64,000 nucleotides of DNA from Pyxicephalus adspersus. Taxonomy: Eukaryota; Chordata; Amphibia; Anura; Pyxicephalidae. A program made the translations under genes and the position numbers. Below are positions 36,163 to 47,377 of the stretch, in pieces. Numbering within the stretch: position 1 is the first letter of the stretch; every line of letters begins with the position of its first letter. Under the pieces are notes generated by a model that made no database searches, was not told the origin of the DNA, and saw only the letters and a program-made list of their open reading frames with translations. Location of the stretch: contig NC_092859.1 in the NCBI RefSeq assembly GCF_032062135.1, positions 70,996,068 to 71,060,067 of the forward strand, in the 5' to 3' direction.

Positions 36163-36450
36163 AGCACGGTGGTTCAGTGGCTAGCACATTAGTCTTGGTG
36201 TTTGTACATTCTCTCTCTATTTGAATGGGTGGTGTATTTCCTTTTTTGCACTCCAGATTCTACCTACATCTCACAAAAAAACATACTGGTGGGTTAATTG
36301 GCTTCCACTTCCAAAAATGGACTGTGGTAATGACATATTTTTATGGAACAGAAATTGTGAGTCTTTGAGGAACAGTTAGCACCATGACTATGGACTTTTT
36401 AAGTTCTCAGCAAAATGTCAGAGCTTTATAAATATATGATAATAATGTTA
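36163..36450 (+). mobile_element. tRNA-like SINE, partially deleted
   Basis: The head AGCACGGTGGTTCAGTGGCTAG resembles a tRNA-type A box. A conserved body follows (AAACATACTGGTGGGTTAAT, then TTGGCTTCC), then GTGAGTCTTTGAGG and GCACCATGACTATGGAC, and a TATAAATATATGATAATAAT end. The expected B box is missing, apparently by an internal deletion. The design matches a SINE widespread in frogs and fish. Confidence 0.7.
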
Positions 36451-36499
36451 TTACAACAAGATGTTTAGTCCTAATGCAGATTGCCATTATTGGTAAAAA

Positions 36500-37060
36500 A
36501 AAAAACAAAACAAAACAAAAACAGGATATCATCACAAACACCCCCACTGGCAAGCATGGTGGTGAAGGGTAAGAATTTGGCCTTATTTTGCAGCTAAAGG
36601 TCCTGGACACCTTGTAGTCATTGAGCCAGCCATTAACTCCATTTTAAATGTTCTGGAGCACATCAGCAAAGAAAATGTCTAAAAACTAAAGAAATCAGGT
36701 GTTGCAATGGCCTAGTCAAAGTTGGGACCTAAGTGATGATGTAAAGAAGAATGAGCCAAAATTCCTCCACAACTATGTGGGAAACTGATAAAGTCAAAAA
36801 AATGATTGAATTATAAGTTCTACTAAGTATTTTACATGTGGTTTTCAAACGAACAATTTTAAATAAAAACATAACACAGTTGAAAACTTAATAAACAATG
36901 ATAAATTGAAAATGACAGTGTGTCTTGCTTTGATGAAGTTGGGGTAACAAAAAAAAACAATCACATCGAGAAAAGAGCAATCCATCCAACATAAAAAGAA
37001 ACAAAATGAGTCAAGTGGGATAAACCTTTCCAGGTTTTTCCATTTTAGCTTAATTTTTGT
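36500..37060 (+). pseudogene. Tc1-family transposase fragment
   Basis: The plus strand encodes, after a frameshift, IWPYFAAKGPGHLVVIEPAI, corresponding to the region between the first and second catalytic Asp of a Tc1 transposase (family: VWG-F-A-KGPG-L). Downstream nucleotide similarity continues (CAATGGCCTAGTCAAAG for the QWPSQSPD region, then AAAATTCCTCCACAACTATG) into the 3' untranslated part. It is a different Tc1 subfamily from the copy at 7066-8610. Both ends are unclear. Confidence 0.65.
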
Positions 37061-38023
37061 TGTGTATTGTCACCTAAGTTTAGATTTATATAATTTTAAA
37101 ACTTGCCAAGACCACAACTATATGTGCAGTACAGCAATGCACAGTAACATACAGTATGTAACAAGCTTTGATGTGCTGCAGTGAAATTATTTCTGAATGG
37201 CATCTCAATGCATTTTGGTAATAAACCTGTAATACATGGTATATTACTGCATGTACAATGGATTGCAGTGGTAAATAAAATAAGCATATGCCTGTGCAAT
37301 AGGCAGCCAAAATGGGCAAAACTGGATTAAGGCCAAATGAGGTCCCAATTAAAACTAGCAGCTTTAAGTTCTTTTACTCTGATCACAGATTCCAATGTAG
37401 AGATGATCATAGAATATACAACTGGGTAAAATGTGCCATAAAATGCAAGCTCTAGGTGAAATCAGATTGAATTTTATTATTAATTATGAATAATCATTTT
37501 AGAGTGATAGCCAGAGGTACTGGAATAATCCAACAGGTCCTTTGACACCTTTGTCTTATAGTGGACAAGTATATCAGAGTGGAAAAAGTATGTATGGATT
37601 TTGTTTAACAACTATGTATCAGTTTTCTATAGAAGAAGAAGAATAAAACAGGTTCTCTAATTTACCTATTTAAAATACACGTGTATGTGTAGCTTTACTC
37701 TTGTAAAAAAAAGGCTGTCATTTAAAAACTTTGAACCATTATAACCCTCCCACCACCACACATAAAAACATCAGCCAATATTGTCCAATCCTATAAAAAT
37801 AATACGTTTAAGACAATAGTCATGTCTATGGGTCATCTAAAATGACTTACTTTCGTGTCACCTTAAGATAGCCATACACTGTAAAGTTTTAATCGTTTTT
37901 AATTGATAAGACAAAAACGCCACAAATTAAATTGAAATGCATGATTGTGTTATGATTGATATTTCAATTTATTTATAGTGATGAAAAATATTATAATACC
38001 AATTGATTATCAAAGGCATAGAT
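37061..38023. other. No recognised feature
   Basis: AT-rich sequence; minus frames at 37086-37319 lack motifs. Confidence 0.45.
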
Positions 38024-38286
38024 CAGTGTTTCGCAATTAGGGATCCTCCAGAGGTTCCTAGGGATTCCTTGAAAAATGAGAAGTTTATGACTCTCAGGTT
38101 AGTTTATTAGATACCAATCATCCTTTTGGCTATCTGTAAGGGTAATATTGTTCCTAGTAGCCAGCAATGTAAGAGGCATTCTGACTACCATGTTAATGTA
38201 CTAATGCATATAGTTATTATAGTAGGTGTTCCCTGAAGACCTGATATTTCAAAGGTTCCCCCATGTAAGAAAGGTAGAAAACACTG
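38024..38286 (+). mobile_element. hAT-type MITE, copy A
   Basis: Ends CAGTGTTTCGCAATTAGGG and GGTAGAAAACACTG are an eroded inverted repeat of the CAGTGTTTCTCAACC type. The interior matches 44825-45100 (GACTCTCAGGTTAGTTTATT in both). Flanking 8-mers do not match, perhaps from age. Confidence 0.75.
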
Positions 38287-40084
38287 ACATGTTGATAGAT
38301 GATGATACATTATATATCTGTAATTGGTTGCAAGATTCCATTTATATAGCATAATATTTATCAAAATTAGCAATGAGAGAAAATAGCAAAGTGTATGCCT
38401 TGAAATACATATAAAGGAAACCAAAAACCACAGTTTGTCTCCCAATGCTCCTAACATCATTATCAGCATTAGGCAATAGTCATTTAATGTTTATTAGTAC
38501 CATGGGACTACAGAACTGTGGATGGGTTAAAACAACTTTAATACATGGTATTTTTTCTTGTTCCTGACCATTAACCACAGAGTTGCACGATAAGAAGCAG
38601 ACTTCATGTAGAGCAATGTCACAAACAGAAGCCAAAATAAACATCATTTTTAATTTTATCGTCATTTCCTCATCAATGAATCTAGCAGATACTGGCAGAA
38701 ACAAAGTATTGTCAGACAATAAATGAGAGAGCTTCCTTACACTTAAATATCACATTTCAGTTACATTTACTTTATTGTCCTGGCTGATTAGAGTATGTGT
38801 GTGCTTAGATACATACATATATATATATATGTATATGCTACAAGAAATGTATAAGAAAAATAAACAAATCTATATTAGGGTGACCTTATAATGAGGATTA
38901 GCAATGAAGAAAGTGATATATTAATAAATACATTTCTCTGTGTTTTATTGGTAGCATTTAAAAAGCAAAGCTTTGAGATTAATTTACCCCCAAAGACAGT
39001 TCTGCCAGAAGTCACAAGCCTGGGATATGTCAGAGCTTTACTGATCTGGAAGATATTACGGAGTATGTAGAACACAATGAACTGTACTCCCCTGGTCCCA
39101 AAGGAAGAGGGCTGTTAATGAAGCATGGATGGCCCAAGAATTGGCTAATGGTATCTAGATTCACACAATTAGGTAAAATGTTTTGGTACACAGTTGCTAT
39201 GCCTTAAATTTTCTTTGATTAATAATAAAATGTCATCCTAATTTTTATTATGTGCAATTACTGGTTGACTGCATTGACTAATCATTTGGAATATTTTATA
39301 GCTCTATAATCTTTAAAAAATTTTAGGGGTCATTTAGATCTTTGCGTTGCGGTGACGTACATGTTTCCTCAAGCGTTACTGCAACATGCAGTAAAGCACA
39401 TAACATAAAATTGAATGGCATCCAAATGCACTTAATGCACCTGCATTTTAGCATGTGGTAGTATGTTGCCGAGTACTGTGTTAAAAAAAATGTTTTTTTT
39501 AGGAGAATAAATGCATGCCTTTCTGGAACTCGCAATAACACATATACCTCAAACATTGAAATAGGCCCTAAGGAACAACTTAGCCTTTAGTGACATTGTC
39601 CTTTAAAAAAAATCCCCACTAACCTAAATACAGCCCACCTGGGAAAATAACTTCCTCTACAATCCAGTGATCTTTCCTTCTACATGGTCCCAGCTGGCTC
39701 TTGTTCATATTAAACAGATGAACTACAAATCCAAGGATATTCAATGGGTAAGCCGTAAATGCTACCATGAGTATGACTTAAGAATCAATGTGCAGTTTCC
39801 TGCCTGAGCTTAGAGTTGAAAACAGAAGATAAATAAATAATTTAAAGGAGTTATAGGAATCCCATGAAAGAAAACAAAATTATTTCTTAAGTTTAGTCTT
39901 ATCCTGTCAGTTGTTAGCTGTGAACTCAGACAGAAGACATCCACCACTGAAGCCTTGCAGCCTGCAACTAAACTACCCTTGACACTCCAACAGAAAGAAA
40001 ACTCTTTATCCAGAAGGTTTAGTTTGTTCTTGTATACCAAGGCCAGTACAGGCACATGCAAATAATACATGGTAAGTACATGGC
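38287..40084. other. No firm feature
   Basis: A minus open stretch at 38576-38691 has a good acceptor but a weak donor (see rejected items). About 39320-39570 ends GAAATAGGCCC and may be an old MITE. Palindromic TA repeats lie near 38813-38835. Confidence 0.4.
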
Positions 40085-40590
40085 CATATACCGTTGAACG
40101 CGGTGTGGTGTTAGTTCCTTTTAACCTGTGACCTCACCTGGTTTTCTGCTTTTCTGTGTACATCCTGGCTTACCATTGCTTTCCAGTTTTGACCTGCCTT
40201 CTTGACTCTGCCCACAACATTGTGCTTTCATTACCCAGCATTTACTGATCTTGGCTTGGCCCAAGACCTTGATCCTGTCTCTTAATATGGAACATTCACT
40301 GCCCCATGTTTGTGATCTTGGCTTGGACCTTTGACTCTGATCATATCACCTGAACTGATACCCCTGCTGTTCCACTGTTACTGACCTCCATTGGTCCTCA
40401 TCCTTATCCTGTTTGCTCTCCTGTCTCTGCCTTGGTAATAGGTTCCTGCATCTGATTCTTGTCCATTGGTCTGCAGTTGCCAGATCCATGCCCTTACCAT
40501 GCTCAACAGGTCTGGTATTGCCTACTACACCAGTACATATACTACTCTGTGACCTTGTATTCCCTGTTTTCGTTCACATTCTATCCAGTC
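40085..40590 (+). repeat. C/T-rich degenerate internally repetitive sequence
   Basis: Repeated short blocks such as GATCTTGGCTTGG and GACTCTG with intervening CCTG, plus strand pyrimidine-rich. It looks like degenerate tandem repeats of the sort found in some LTR-retrotransposon regions, but no LTR or gag/pol was seen. Confidence 0.4.
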
Positions 40591-41496
40591 AACAAGGATG
40601 TCTATCATATAGCAGGTTAGTATGAATAAATACCTGGTGGAAAGGTGAAGGTAAGCTTTTGAAACTAAAAAGTATTTAGGCATAATAATGGAAATGACAT
40701 TGCTTCTGTAAGTATGTGTTCTTGTTGCTGTATTTTATTCTTTCCCCATTACAGTTATTATAAAGTATAAAGCCAATACTTTTTAAAACTTTTTTTTTAA
40801 TTTAGTCGGATCAGTTTCAGGCAAGCCCTACATAGTTGTTGGTAGATTGTAACATTTTCAGTTACATTCAAGTCACATTTCTGAAAAAAAATCAGTAAGC
40901 TGGATAGACAAACTTGTTTGCCGAAAAAGTATAAATGACACCACATACTTTGCTTTTAGTAAACAGACTTTGGTGTTTTCTACTTAAATTGTCTTTAAAA
41001 TAAATCTACTGTGCAATCATGGCCATAGTGTTTAGTTTATAAACAGTGGTCTTTAAGAATGACATTATGTAAACAGGGCAAATAGGGCTAATTGCTGGGA
41101 AAACAGTGGTTAAATTAAGAAACAGAACATTGTATGCTATCAATAAATAGGGTTCTCAGTCTTGGAATACCATAAGGGTACATGTAAATAAACGTATTCA
41201 TGCTTAATTGCTCATAGTCATGCTTGATTGCTCCTTGGGTGTAAACATGCATTAATAGTTAACCCAAATGTGTCCATAAAGTCCATAGTCATGTCATTAA
41301 GTGTCAAAGGAGGCTCAAAATCTGATGTCCCCACCATAGTCATTAACACAGTCTAAGGCCAATTAGAATATTAGATTATCTAAAGCTCTCTAAATACCTG
41401 ATAGTATTGGAATTGGTATATATAGATTTTTTTTTTTACGAATTTAATGCACTAACCTCTCTGTATAAATTTAAATTTTATGTAAACTCATGAAAA
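40591..41496. other. No recognised feature
   Basis: AT-rich sequence with no coding or repeat signal recognised. Confidence 0.45.
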
Positions 41497-41707
41497 CTGA
41501 TTTAAAAAAGCTCTCCAAGGCTGGAAAGGATACACTTTCATCATTAAAGCTGGGTGATCCAGCAAAACTGGAATGGATCTGGTCCAGGATTATAACATTT
41601 GTCAACAAATAGCAAATTACTTTTAGGAAACCGATTTCAGGTTTGCTGGATCACCAAGCTGAAAGTTCATCCTCTCTAGTCTTGGAGCGCTTTAATGAAC
41701 TAGGCCC
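41497..41707. mobile_element. P-family palindromic MITE
   Basis: Left arm AAAGCTCTCCAAGGCTGGAA and AAGCTGGGTGATCCAGC; right arm GCTGGATCACCAAGCT then CTTGGAGCGCTTTAATGAAC and TAGGCCC. The middle CTGGTCCAGGATTATAAC is the family core. Confidence 0.85.
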
Positions 41708-41908
41708 GTTGACTATGTTTTAAATTGTTAATGCACTGTGCATACCCCCTAGCAGTAAAACCACTTATACCAGAAAAACAATAACAGTTGGCTGGGAAAA
41801 TCTACCCTTAATGACTATTGTTTTCACCAAAATTAGCAAGGGGTGCCTGCATAGGTCAGGCATAAGAGCTACATGAACAAAGTACTACATAGCTGACTAT
41901 TTTTAAAG

Positions 41909-42149
41909 ATGCAAACTCCAAGGATGTTATTGTCAACCTTGCCTCACTATTTAGTGACCTGAAACAAGCATGCAGGTTCGGTGTTTCTGGCCATATGCTT
42001 GTTTTAGGTATGTAACCAAAAAAAAGAGCAACAATAATATTGGCAGCTGTGGTATCTGAATTTTCAAAAATAAGTAAGCGATGGCATTGTTCATCTTTGC
42101 AGAATATCTTTATTCTGGAATGATTACAGACTTTTCTGCTATATGCTTT
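41909..42149 (+). other. Two candidate plus-strand exons (41909-42007 and 42103-42149)
   Basis: The first open segment follows a TATTTTTAAAG acceptor and ends at a near-perfect TTAG/GTATGTAA donor; it encodes SKDVIVNLASLFSDLKQACR and FGVSGHMLVL. The second follows CATCTTTGCAG and encodes YLYSGMITDFSAICF, faintly like the LYSGTVTDF stretch of semaphorin domains. Intron phases agree. The intron would be only 95 bp and a minus-strand frame overlaps, so both may be chance. Confidence 0.2.
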
Positions 42150-42689
42150 GTAAATTATAGATTTACAGATGCCAAGAGCAACCAATTTTGTTTATATAAA
42201 CATAAATATTTGGGAAGCTGATGTAGATGCAATAGACAATGGCTAGCTGCCAGAATTTTTGGAACTGTACAGAATGATTAAAATCTCTGCTGTCAAAAGT
42301 GACTATTCTAGGCCTACACACCTCTTTGCTACATCATTTAGGATCAGGATGGGTTGTTGAGAAGTAACCATTTTGATTTCAGTATCATAATACCAGGATT
42401 TTGCAAGGTAAGTAAAATTTAAATCATACGGGGTGGGTGAAAGGGGTGAAGAGAAAATGGAGTTAAATGGTTTACTGCTAAGCCCAATCACTGCATTCTG
42501 GGCACAGGACACATACATTCCCATACCCACATGTATTGGCTGTGTTTTGCCATAGAAGAAAAAGGAGCATTAGAGAGGTGAAGCAATTAGGGTCAGTTCC
42601 AGAATGGTTAAGGTGACAGTGTTTCTATTAGTGGTGGAGGGAGGTTAGGTGGGAGGCACACTGCTGCTTTCTCCTTCAATTGAAATTAA

Positions 42690-42845
42690 AGCATTCATCC
42701 CTGGTCAGTCGTTTACTGATCCGCCATGGCAGACTGCTAAATGACAATGGGGGACCACTGTACACATGCAGAATTTTCTCCCGAGATGATCATGATTATT
42801 TGTTTTGGACAATGATTGTTTAGCCTGTGTGCTGTGGAGGATCAG
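42690..42845 (-). mobile_element. MITE fragment, inverted relative of 17630-17770
   Basis: Read on the minus strand: ACAATCATTGTCCAAAACAA, then CTGCATGTGTACAGTGGTCC, matching the order in 17630-17770. Diverged. Confidence 0.5.
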
Positions 42846-43337
42846 TAACCAATGGTAGGATCACACAGAGGCAACTGCATGCAGTAAGTTTACTTTAGGG
42901 CTCCTGCCCATGTTTATTGCTCATAAACAGAAACAGAACAGAAATCTTTCCTCACAGGGCTTAGTTTCAGTAACATAAAACAAGTGCAAAAGCAAAATCA
43001 GCATTTTGGCCAGCATAAACAAAGTGTTTTTTGGAGTACACAGACTGACCCACAGCCAGTCTAACCAGCAGAACACGCTGCTTAGCACATGGTGTGCTAA
43101 ATAAGCTTCTGGGCCTTAGGAAGATATGGGACTTTAAATTAGGAATCCACCTAACCCTGCTGTTGTGGATTCCCAGTAAATTCCATCCCCTACACAGAAA
43201 TTTTTGTTACCAAGCAGAAAAACCTACAGGTTCCCTGCAGTATCTGAGATAATGCAGCCCCGCATACCTAAGGTCCAGCGGGTTGCGTAGTGACATGGGT
43301 GACATTTTTGTCACCTTGTTACAGTGCATAACCTTAT
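42846..43337. other. No recognised feature
   Basis: Moderately GC-rich non-coding sequence that may be an old retroelement segment (CCATGTTTATTGCTCATAAA); no diagnostic motif seen. Confidence 0.4.
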
Positions 43338-43669
43338 GCTGGGTACACATGTGCAATAATTGACGTTGGAAAGGATCTTTCACGATCCTTTCCAGCGACT
43401 AAAGACTGCACGATGCATGAACCAGCGCTGTACATACAGCACCGTTCTGCTCTATGAAGAAGGGAAGGGGAGAACGATGGAGCGGAACCCCACTGCACGC
43501 TCCCCACCTTCGCTTCCATTACGATCGTTCATCGTCCATCATCTGTGGATCCACCAGAACGGTCGTTCGGATGATGGATGACGGGCGCTGTACACACACC
43601 AGATTCTCGTCGGATATCAGCCCTGAGCCAACTATCGGACCAAAAACATTGCAAGTGTGTACGTAGCCT
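43338..43669. mobile_element. Q-family palindromic MITE
   Basis: Terminal repeats GGGTACACATGTGCAATAAT and GCAAGTGTGTACGTAGCC in inverted orientation, a GGAAAGGATC/GATCCTTTCC hairpin near 43369-43394, and an interior closely matching 60590-60926. The frames over it on both strands come from its palindromes. Confidence 0.85.
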
Positions 43670-44824
43670 TGGTAAGTAAGTAGTGAAATAAACATAAGAA
43701 TGACAGCACTGGAGCTTGCATCAAAAACAAGTCGGCAAAGGAAGCTCCCATATTTGAGTATGTAAAATACTAATGATTTTATTGGTTGTCCCAACCAGAT
43801 GAGGAAAGTGGAGCAGAATCCTAAAGCATGTAGGAGACTAAAAGATAATAAAAAATACAGTGGAGCTAAACTCACCACAGGAATTTGCTTGATATTTTTG
43901 GCAAGAATTGCAGCATACATTTGTTGTTTGGATAGACAAGAGATAGATGAGAGAGACGCAACAATAAAGGATTTGCCAGTCTACACAGAGAATAAAGAAG
44001 CAACAAATTCTTGTATCAACAGAATTATAATTTACAATACCAGCTCATTCTTACACAAGTGTCCTGTAAACTAGTGGTCACATTTAGGCCATATAGTAAC
44101 TCCAGGCAAAATTCATATTACAGACCTCAGAGGGGTTCCTGGTACATCATGTGCTATTTAAAATCTGGCAAAAGGACATTACTCTAAATAAGTACAGGAT
44201 CAATGTATTACTTAGGGGAAAACATTCTTTAACTGAGAACATCACTTCTAATGATAATTTTTGATCTCATAATGTTTCCCACAAGACTATTTATTATGTT
44301 ATCTAGTGGCTAAAACGCCTCTTCAGCTTAGCCTCATATGTATCCAATTAGGGCATTAAAATTGGTTCAATGCCCAGTTGGCCGAGGTTACTTTATTTTC
44401 AGTCTCCTTAAACTATATCAGTGCTTTATTATGTCATTATACAATTCTACCTCTTCTGTCCTTAGACTACATCCATTCAGTAATCTGGTTTTTGTTACGT
44501 GTGGCTACCGGCAGTAGTAATGTTTCGTAGCCATTAGTTAACGTATAGAACTTAGATGACACCCTTAAAAAAATGAATTAATTTATAAAGCTAATAGGAG
44601 TAGTTTTAGTACCATATTAGAATGATAGTTTTGTACCTTGTTAGCTAACAATTAATCTAAAAAGTTTTGGCAATACCCTTTATTGGAAGATTTATGCAAA
44701 TTTTCAAGATCTAAAGAGGTCCCAAAAAATTTAAAGGTGATCTGCAGCATCACTGGTGTAGGGACTTTTTTTGGTAAGCATCCCTAATTTGAATCTAGAA
44801 GTTTCTCTGACTAAACATAATTTC
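43670..44824. other. No recognised feature
   Basis: Non-coding; frames at 43799-44074 (plus) and 43519-43920 (minus) overlap each other and the MITE and have no motif. Confidence 0.45.
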
Positions 44825-45100
44825 CAGTATTTCTCAACCAGATTTTGTGAAACCCTCAGGTGATAAGATTCCTTAAGCAATGAGCAGTTTGTGACTCTCA
44901 GGTTAGTTTATTGGACACAAATGATCTTTTTGGCTACCTGAAATGGTAATATTCTTCCCACTGGACGGCAACTTAGGAGGCATTCTTCCTACTGACCATC
45001 AGACTAATATACTGTGAGCTGTGGATATAGTAATTATATCAGGGGTTTCCTGAAGTTATTTTAAGGAATTCTCCCATGTTAAAAAGGTTGAGAAACACTG
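44825..45100 (+). mobile_element. hAT-type MITE, copy B
   Basis: Ends CAGTATTTCTCAACC and GGTTGAGAAACACTG form a 15-bp inverted repeat with one mismatch. The interior is shared with 38024-38286 and 18880-19015. Confidence 0.8.
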
Positions 45101-45260
45101 TACAGGTAGTCCCCAGGTTACATACGAGATAGAGACTGTAGGTTTGTTCTTAAGTTGAATTTGCATGTAAGTCGGAACAGGTACATTATTTTAATAAATG
45201 CAATTAGGACATATGTTTGTCTCAACATAATATCAGGTAGCATGGTGTCAGTTACTGTAT
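45101..45260 (+). repeat. Dispersed repeat end (CAGGTAGTCCCC type)
   Basis: CAGGTAGTCCCCAGGTTACA, then GAGATAGAGACTGTAGG and TTGTTCTTAAGTTGAATTTG. This phrase begins a common vertebrate DNA repeat. It abuts the hAT MITE directly. The other end was not found. Confidence 0.5.
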
Positions 45261-46802
45261 AAAATCCTCACTGTGAGGATCACGGGATCACAAACAAAGC
45301 AAAACAAATATCTTTATGGAGACTAGACATTCATTACCTTCTGGAGCAAGCTGTGCTTTGATATGCAAAAAGAAACAACTGCAGAGTTAGTATTGGTCAT
45401 TGAAGCGTTACAAGAGGCTGAAAAAAGAGCTCACCCCCCTAAGATCACCCACAACCCCAGCTGTGTTTAGCAAAAGATTTCTTCTGCAAGTCATGCAAAC
45501 GGACCCTCCAAGCCTTCTATCTAGGAGGCATCCATGTGTTGGATGTCCTAAACCCAGGAACAACTTGTATTGGTCTGTATGCCACTTACTCCTAAGATTT
45601 AATATATTCTATAATAAAGTATTTACCTCCCTATAATGTAAAAACATAATGTATCTTATATCACAGGGGGTTGGGAATCCCAGTGGCACTCACTACTCAT
45701 TTATGAAGCCTTTGGGTTTAAAGCAGAAGACCACACTTGATGGAGTGCAGGCTCATCATACAAGCTATTTAAAGTTTAGTAGATTTCTTTACTTGTGAAC
45801 TTTAATGTGTATTTTCTCTTTATATAAGGATTGTTTACATGAACGTTTACATGAATGAATAGTAAAGTTTTTCTCATTTTAATTTTCCATTCATGTGCAA
45901 ACAAAATGTAATCACCCATTAAAGCAACGAAGGTAAAGTGGGCATGTACTTCAAATCATTAGTAGAGTGTATTTACAGAGATTAATTCATATCATACAGC
46001 AACCTTCATTAAAATCAGCATTGAGACGGCTTCCGGTTCCGGCACCTCATGTAAAGCTACGGGTCACTGAGGCTTCTGATCCTTACATGATCTCACCAAT
46101 GTGTTTTCGATGAACCAACAGAAAACAAGTCTTTTTCACCTGTGTGTAAGCTAACTCTTTTTGATAAATGTACACTAAACTTCCTGTAGCAAATGCAGAA
46201 TGTTGTGAACTAAAGTTCCTTTTTTTTCAAGCAGGGCATTCTTGCGGAACGGAACAGGTAATGACCCTTCTGCAATAATCAATTTTACCTGCCCCATCAG
46301 GCTGGTAAACTGCCGATTCCAGCTTCTCCTATGCTTGCTGGGATTTAAAGTACTTCCACACAGGTTACATTATCCGGCCCAGCCAATAAAGAATGCTGAA
46401 GATCAGAGCTAACAAGGAGTATAGCTGGGTTTAAATCAGCTTTAAGTGGAAGGTCCACCGCCTGCCTCAAATACAGGAGTGAAATTTGAACTCCAACACA
46501 TCACACTGCAAAATCTAGTCTGCAACCCAGAACATATGGGAAGAAGAAGTTTGGAGCTTCCGCAGGAGAATTACATGCCACAATAGTACCTAAAACCCAA
46601 TTAATTGTTGAAATTGTTCTTTAGGCCACTAAGTATTGAGGACTTTGACTGGTCAGACAGCTCTGCCTTCCCTTTTCTTTTCTTAGCTTCTGCATGCATT
46701 GTTTGTCACTTTGTCTGTAACCCCCTCCCTCATTGATCGTGTTGTCTCTATTATCCTCTTCCCCAGTGTCTCCAGTGGCATCTGCATCTCCATTTTACAC
46801 AG
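45261..46802. other. No recognised feature
   Basis: Includes a moderately GC-rich part (46020-46800) without repeat ends or coding motifs I can name. Confidence 0.4.
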
Positions 46803-47025
46803 TGGCCCTGATTTATGAAAGCTCTCCAGGCTGGGGATAATACACTTTCAGAAGTGAAGCTGGGTGATCCACAAAACATGGACTGGATTTTTCAAAATTA
46901 TTTGCTATTTGCTAGCAAATGTTTTGAATCCTGGACCAGATCCATTCCAGGTTTGGTGGATCACCCAGCTTCACTTCTGAAAGTGTATTATCCCCAGCCT
47001 GGAGAGCTTTCATAAATCAGGGCCA
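46803..47025. mobile_element. P-family palindromic MITE with perfect 70-bp arms
   Basis: Positions 46803-46872 and 46956-47025 are exact reverse complements (starting TGGCCCTGATTTATGAAAGC), around an 83-bp centre. It is the best-preserved P member in the window and the reference for the others. No transposase. Target duplication not evident. The frame at 46815-47015 is a by-product of the palindrome. Confidence 0.93.
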
Positions 47026-47377
47026 GTGTGCCATATCTGTATATACCTGTAACAAGCAGTATCTCATGCTTGTCTTTGATAACACTGGTCAAAGAGCCTC
47101 GTCCCTACAATTTATAACACTGGTCAACAAACATTTTCTTGCCAAACAGATTAAAGTCATATTAGGTTATGTGTGATACACCGATTCGAAATATGGTATT
47201 GGTTTTTCTAGATTTGCTCTAGTTATTGAAATAATGACCTCAATAATAACCTCATAGAAAACTAATGAAACATGAAACGTAAGCAAAATTAAACTAGATA
47301 TGCCTACGTATACAAAATTAAATTTTTGAAATACTTAATGTCAATATATTCTATATACAGTATATTTACAGAACTAA
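47026..47377. other. No recognised feature
   Basis: AT-rich sequence between the P element and the pseudogene. Confidence 0.5.

Noticed and set aside
36163..36190. tRNA-like sequence
   Set aside because: Only an A-box-like head with no B box or cloverleaf; it is a SINE head, not a tRNA gene.
38576..38691. 38-codon minus open segment after a good TTTCTGCCAG acceptor
   Set aside because: The donor is weak and the phase does not join cleanly to the 28-bp candidate downstream.
38811..38835. Palindromic TATATA tract
   Set aside because: Simple repeat without further structure.
41856..42185. 109-codon minus-strand frame
   Set aside because: No motif; it overlaps better exon-like signals on the plus strand, themselves weak.
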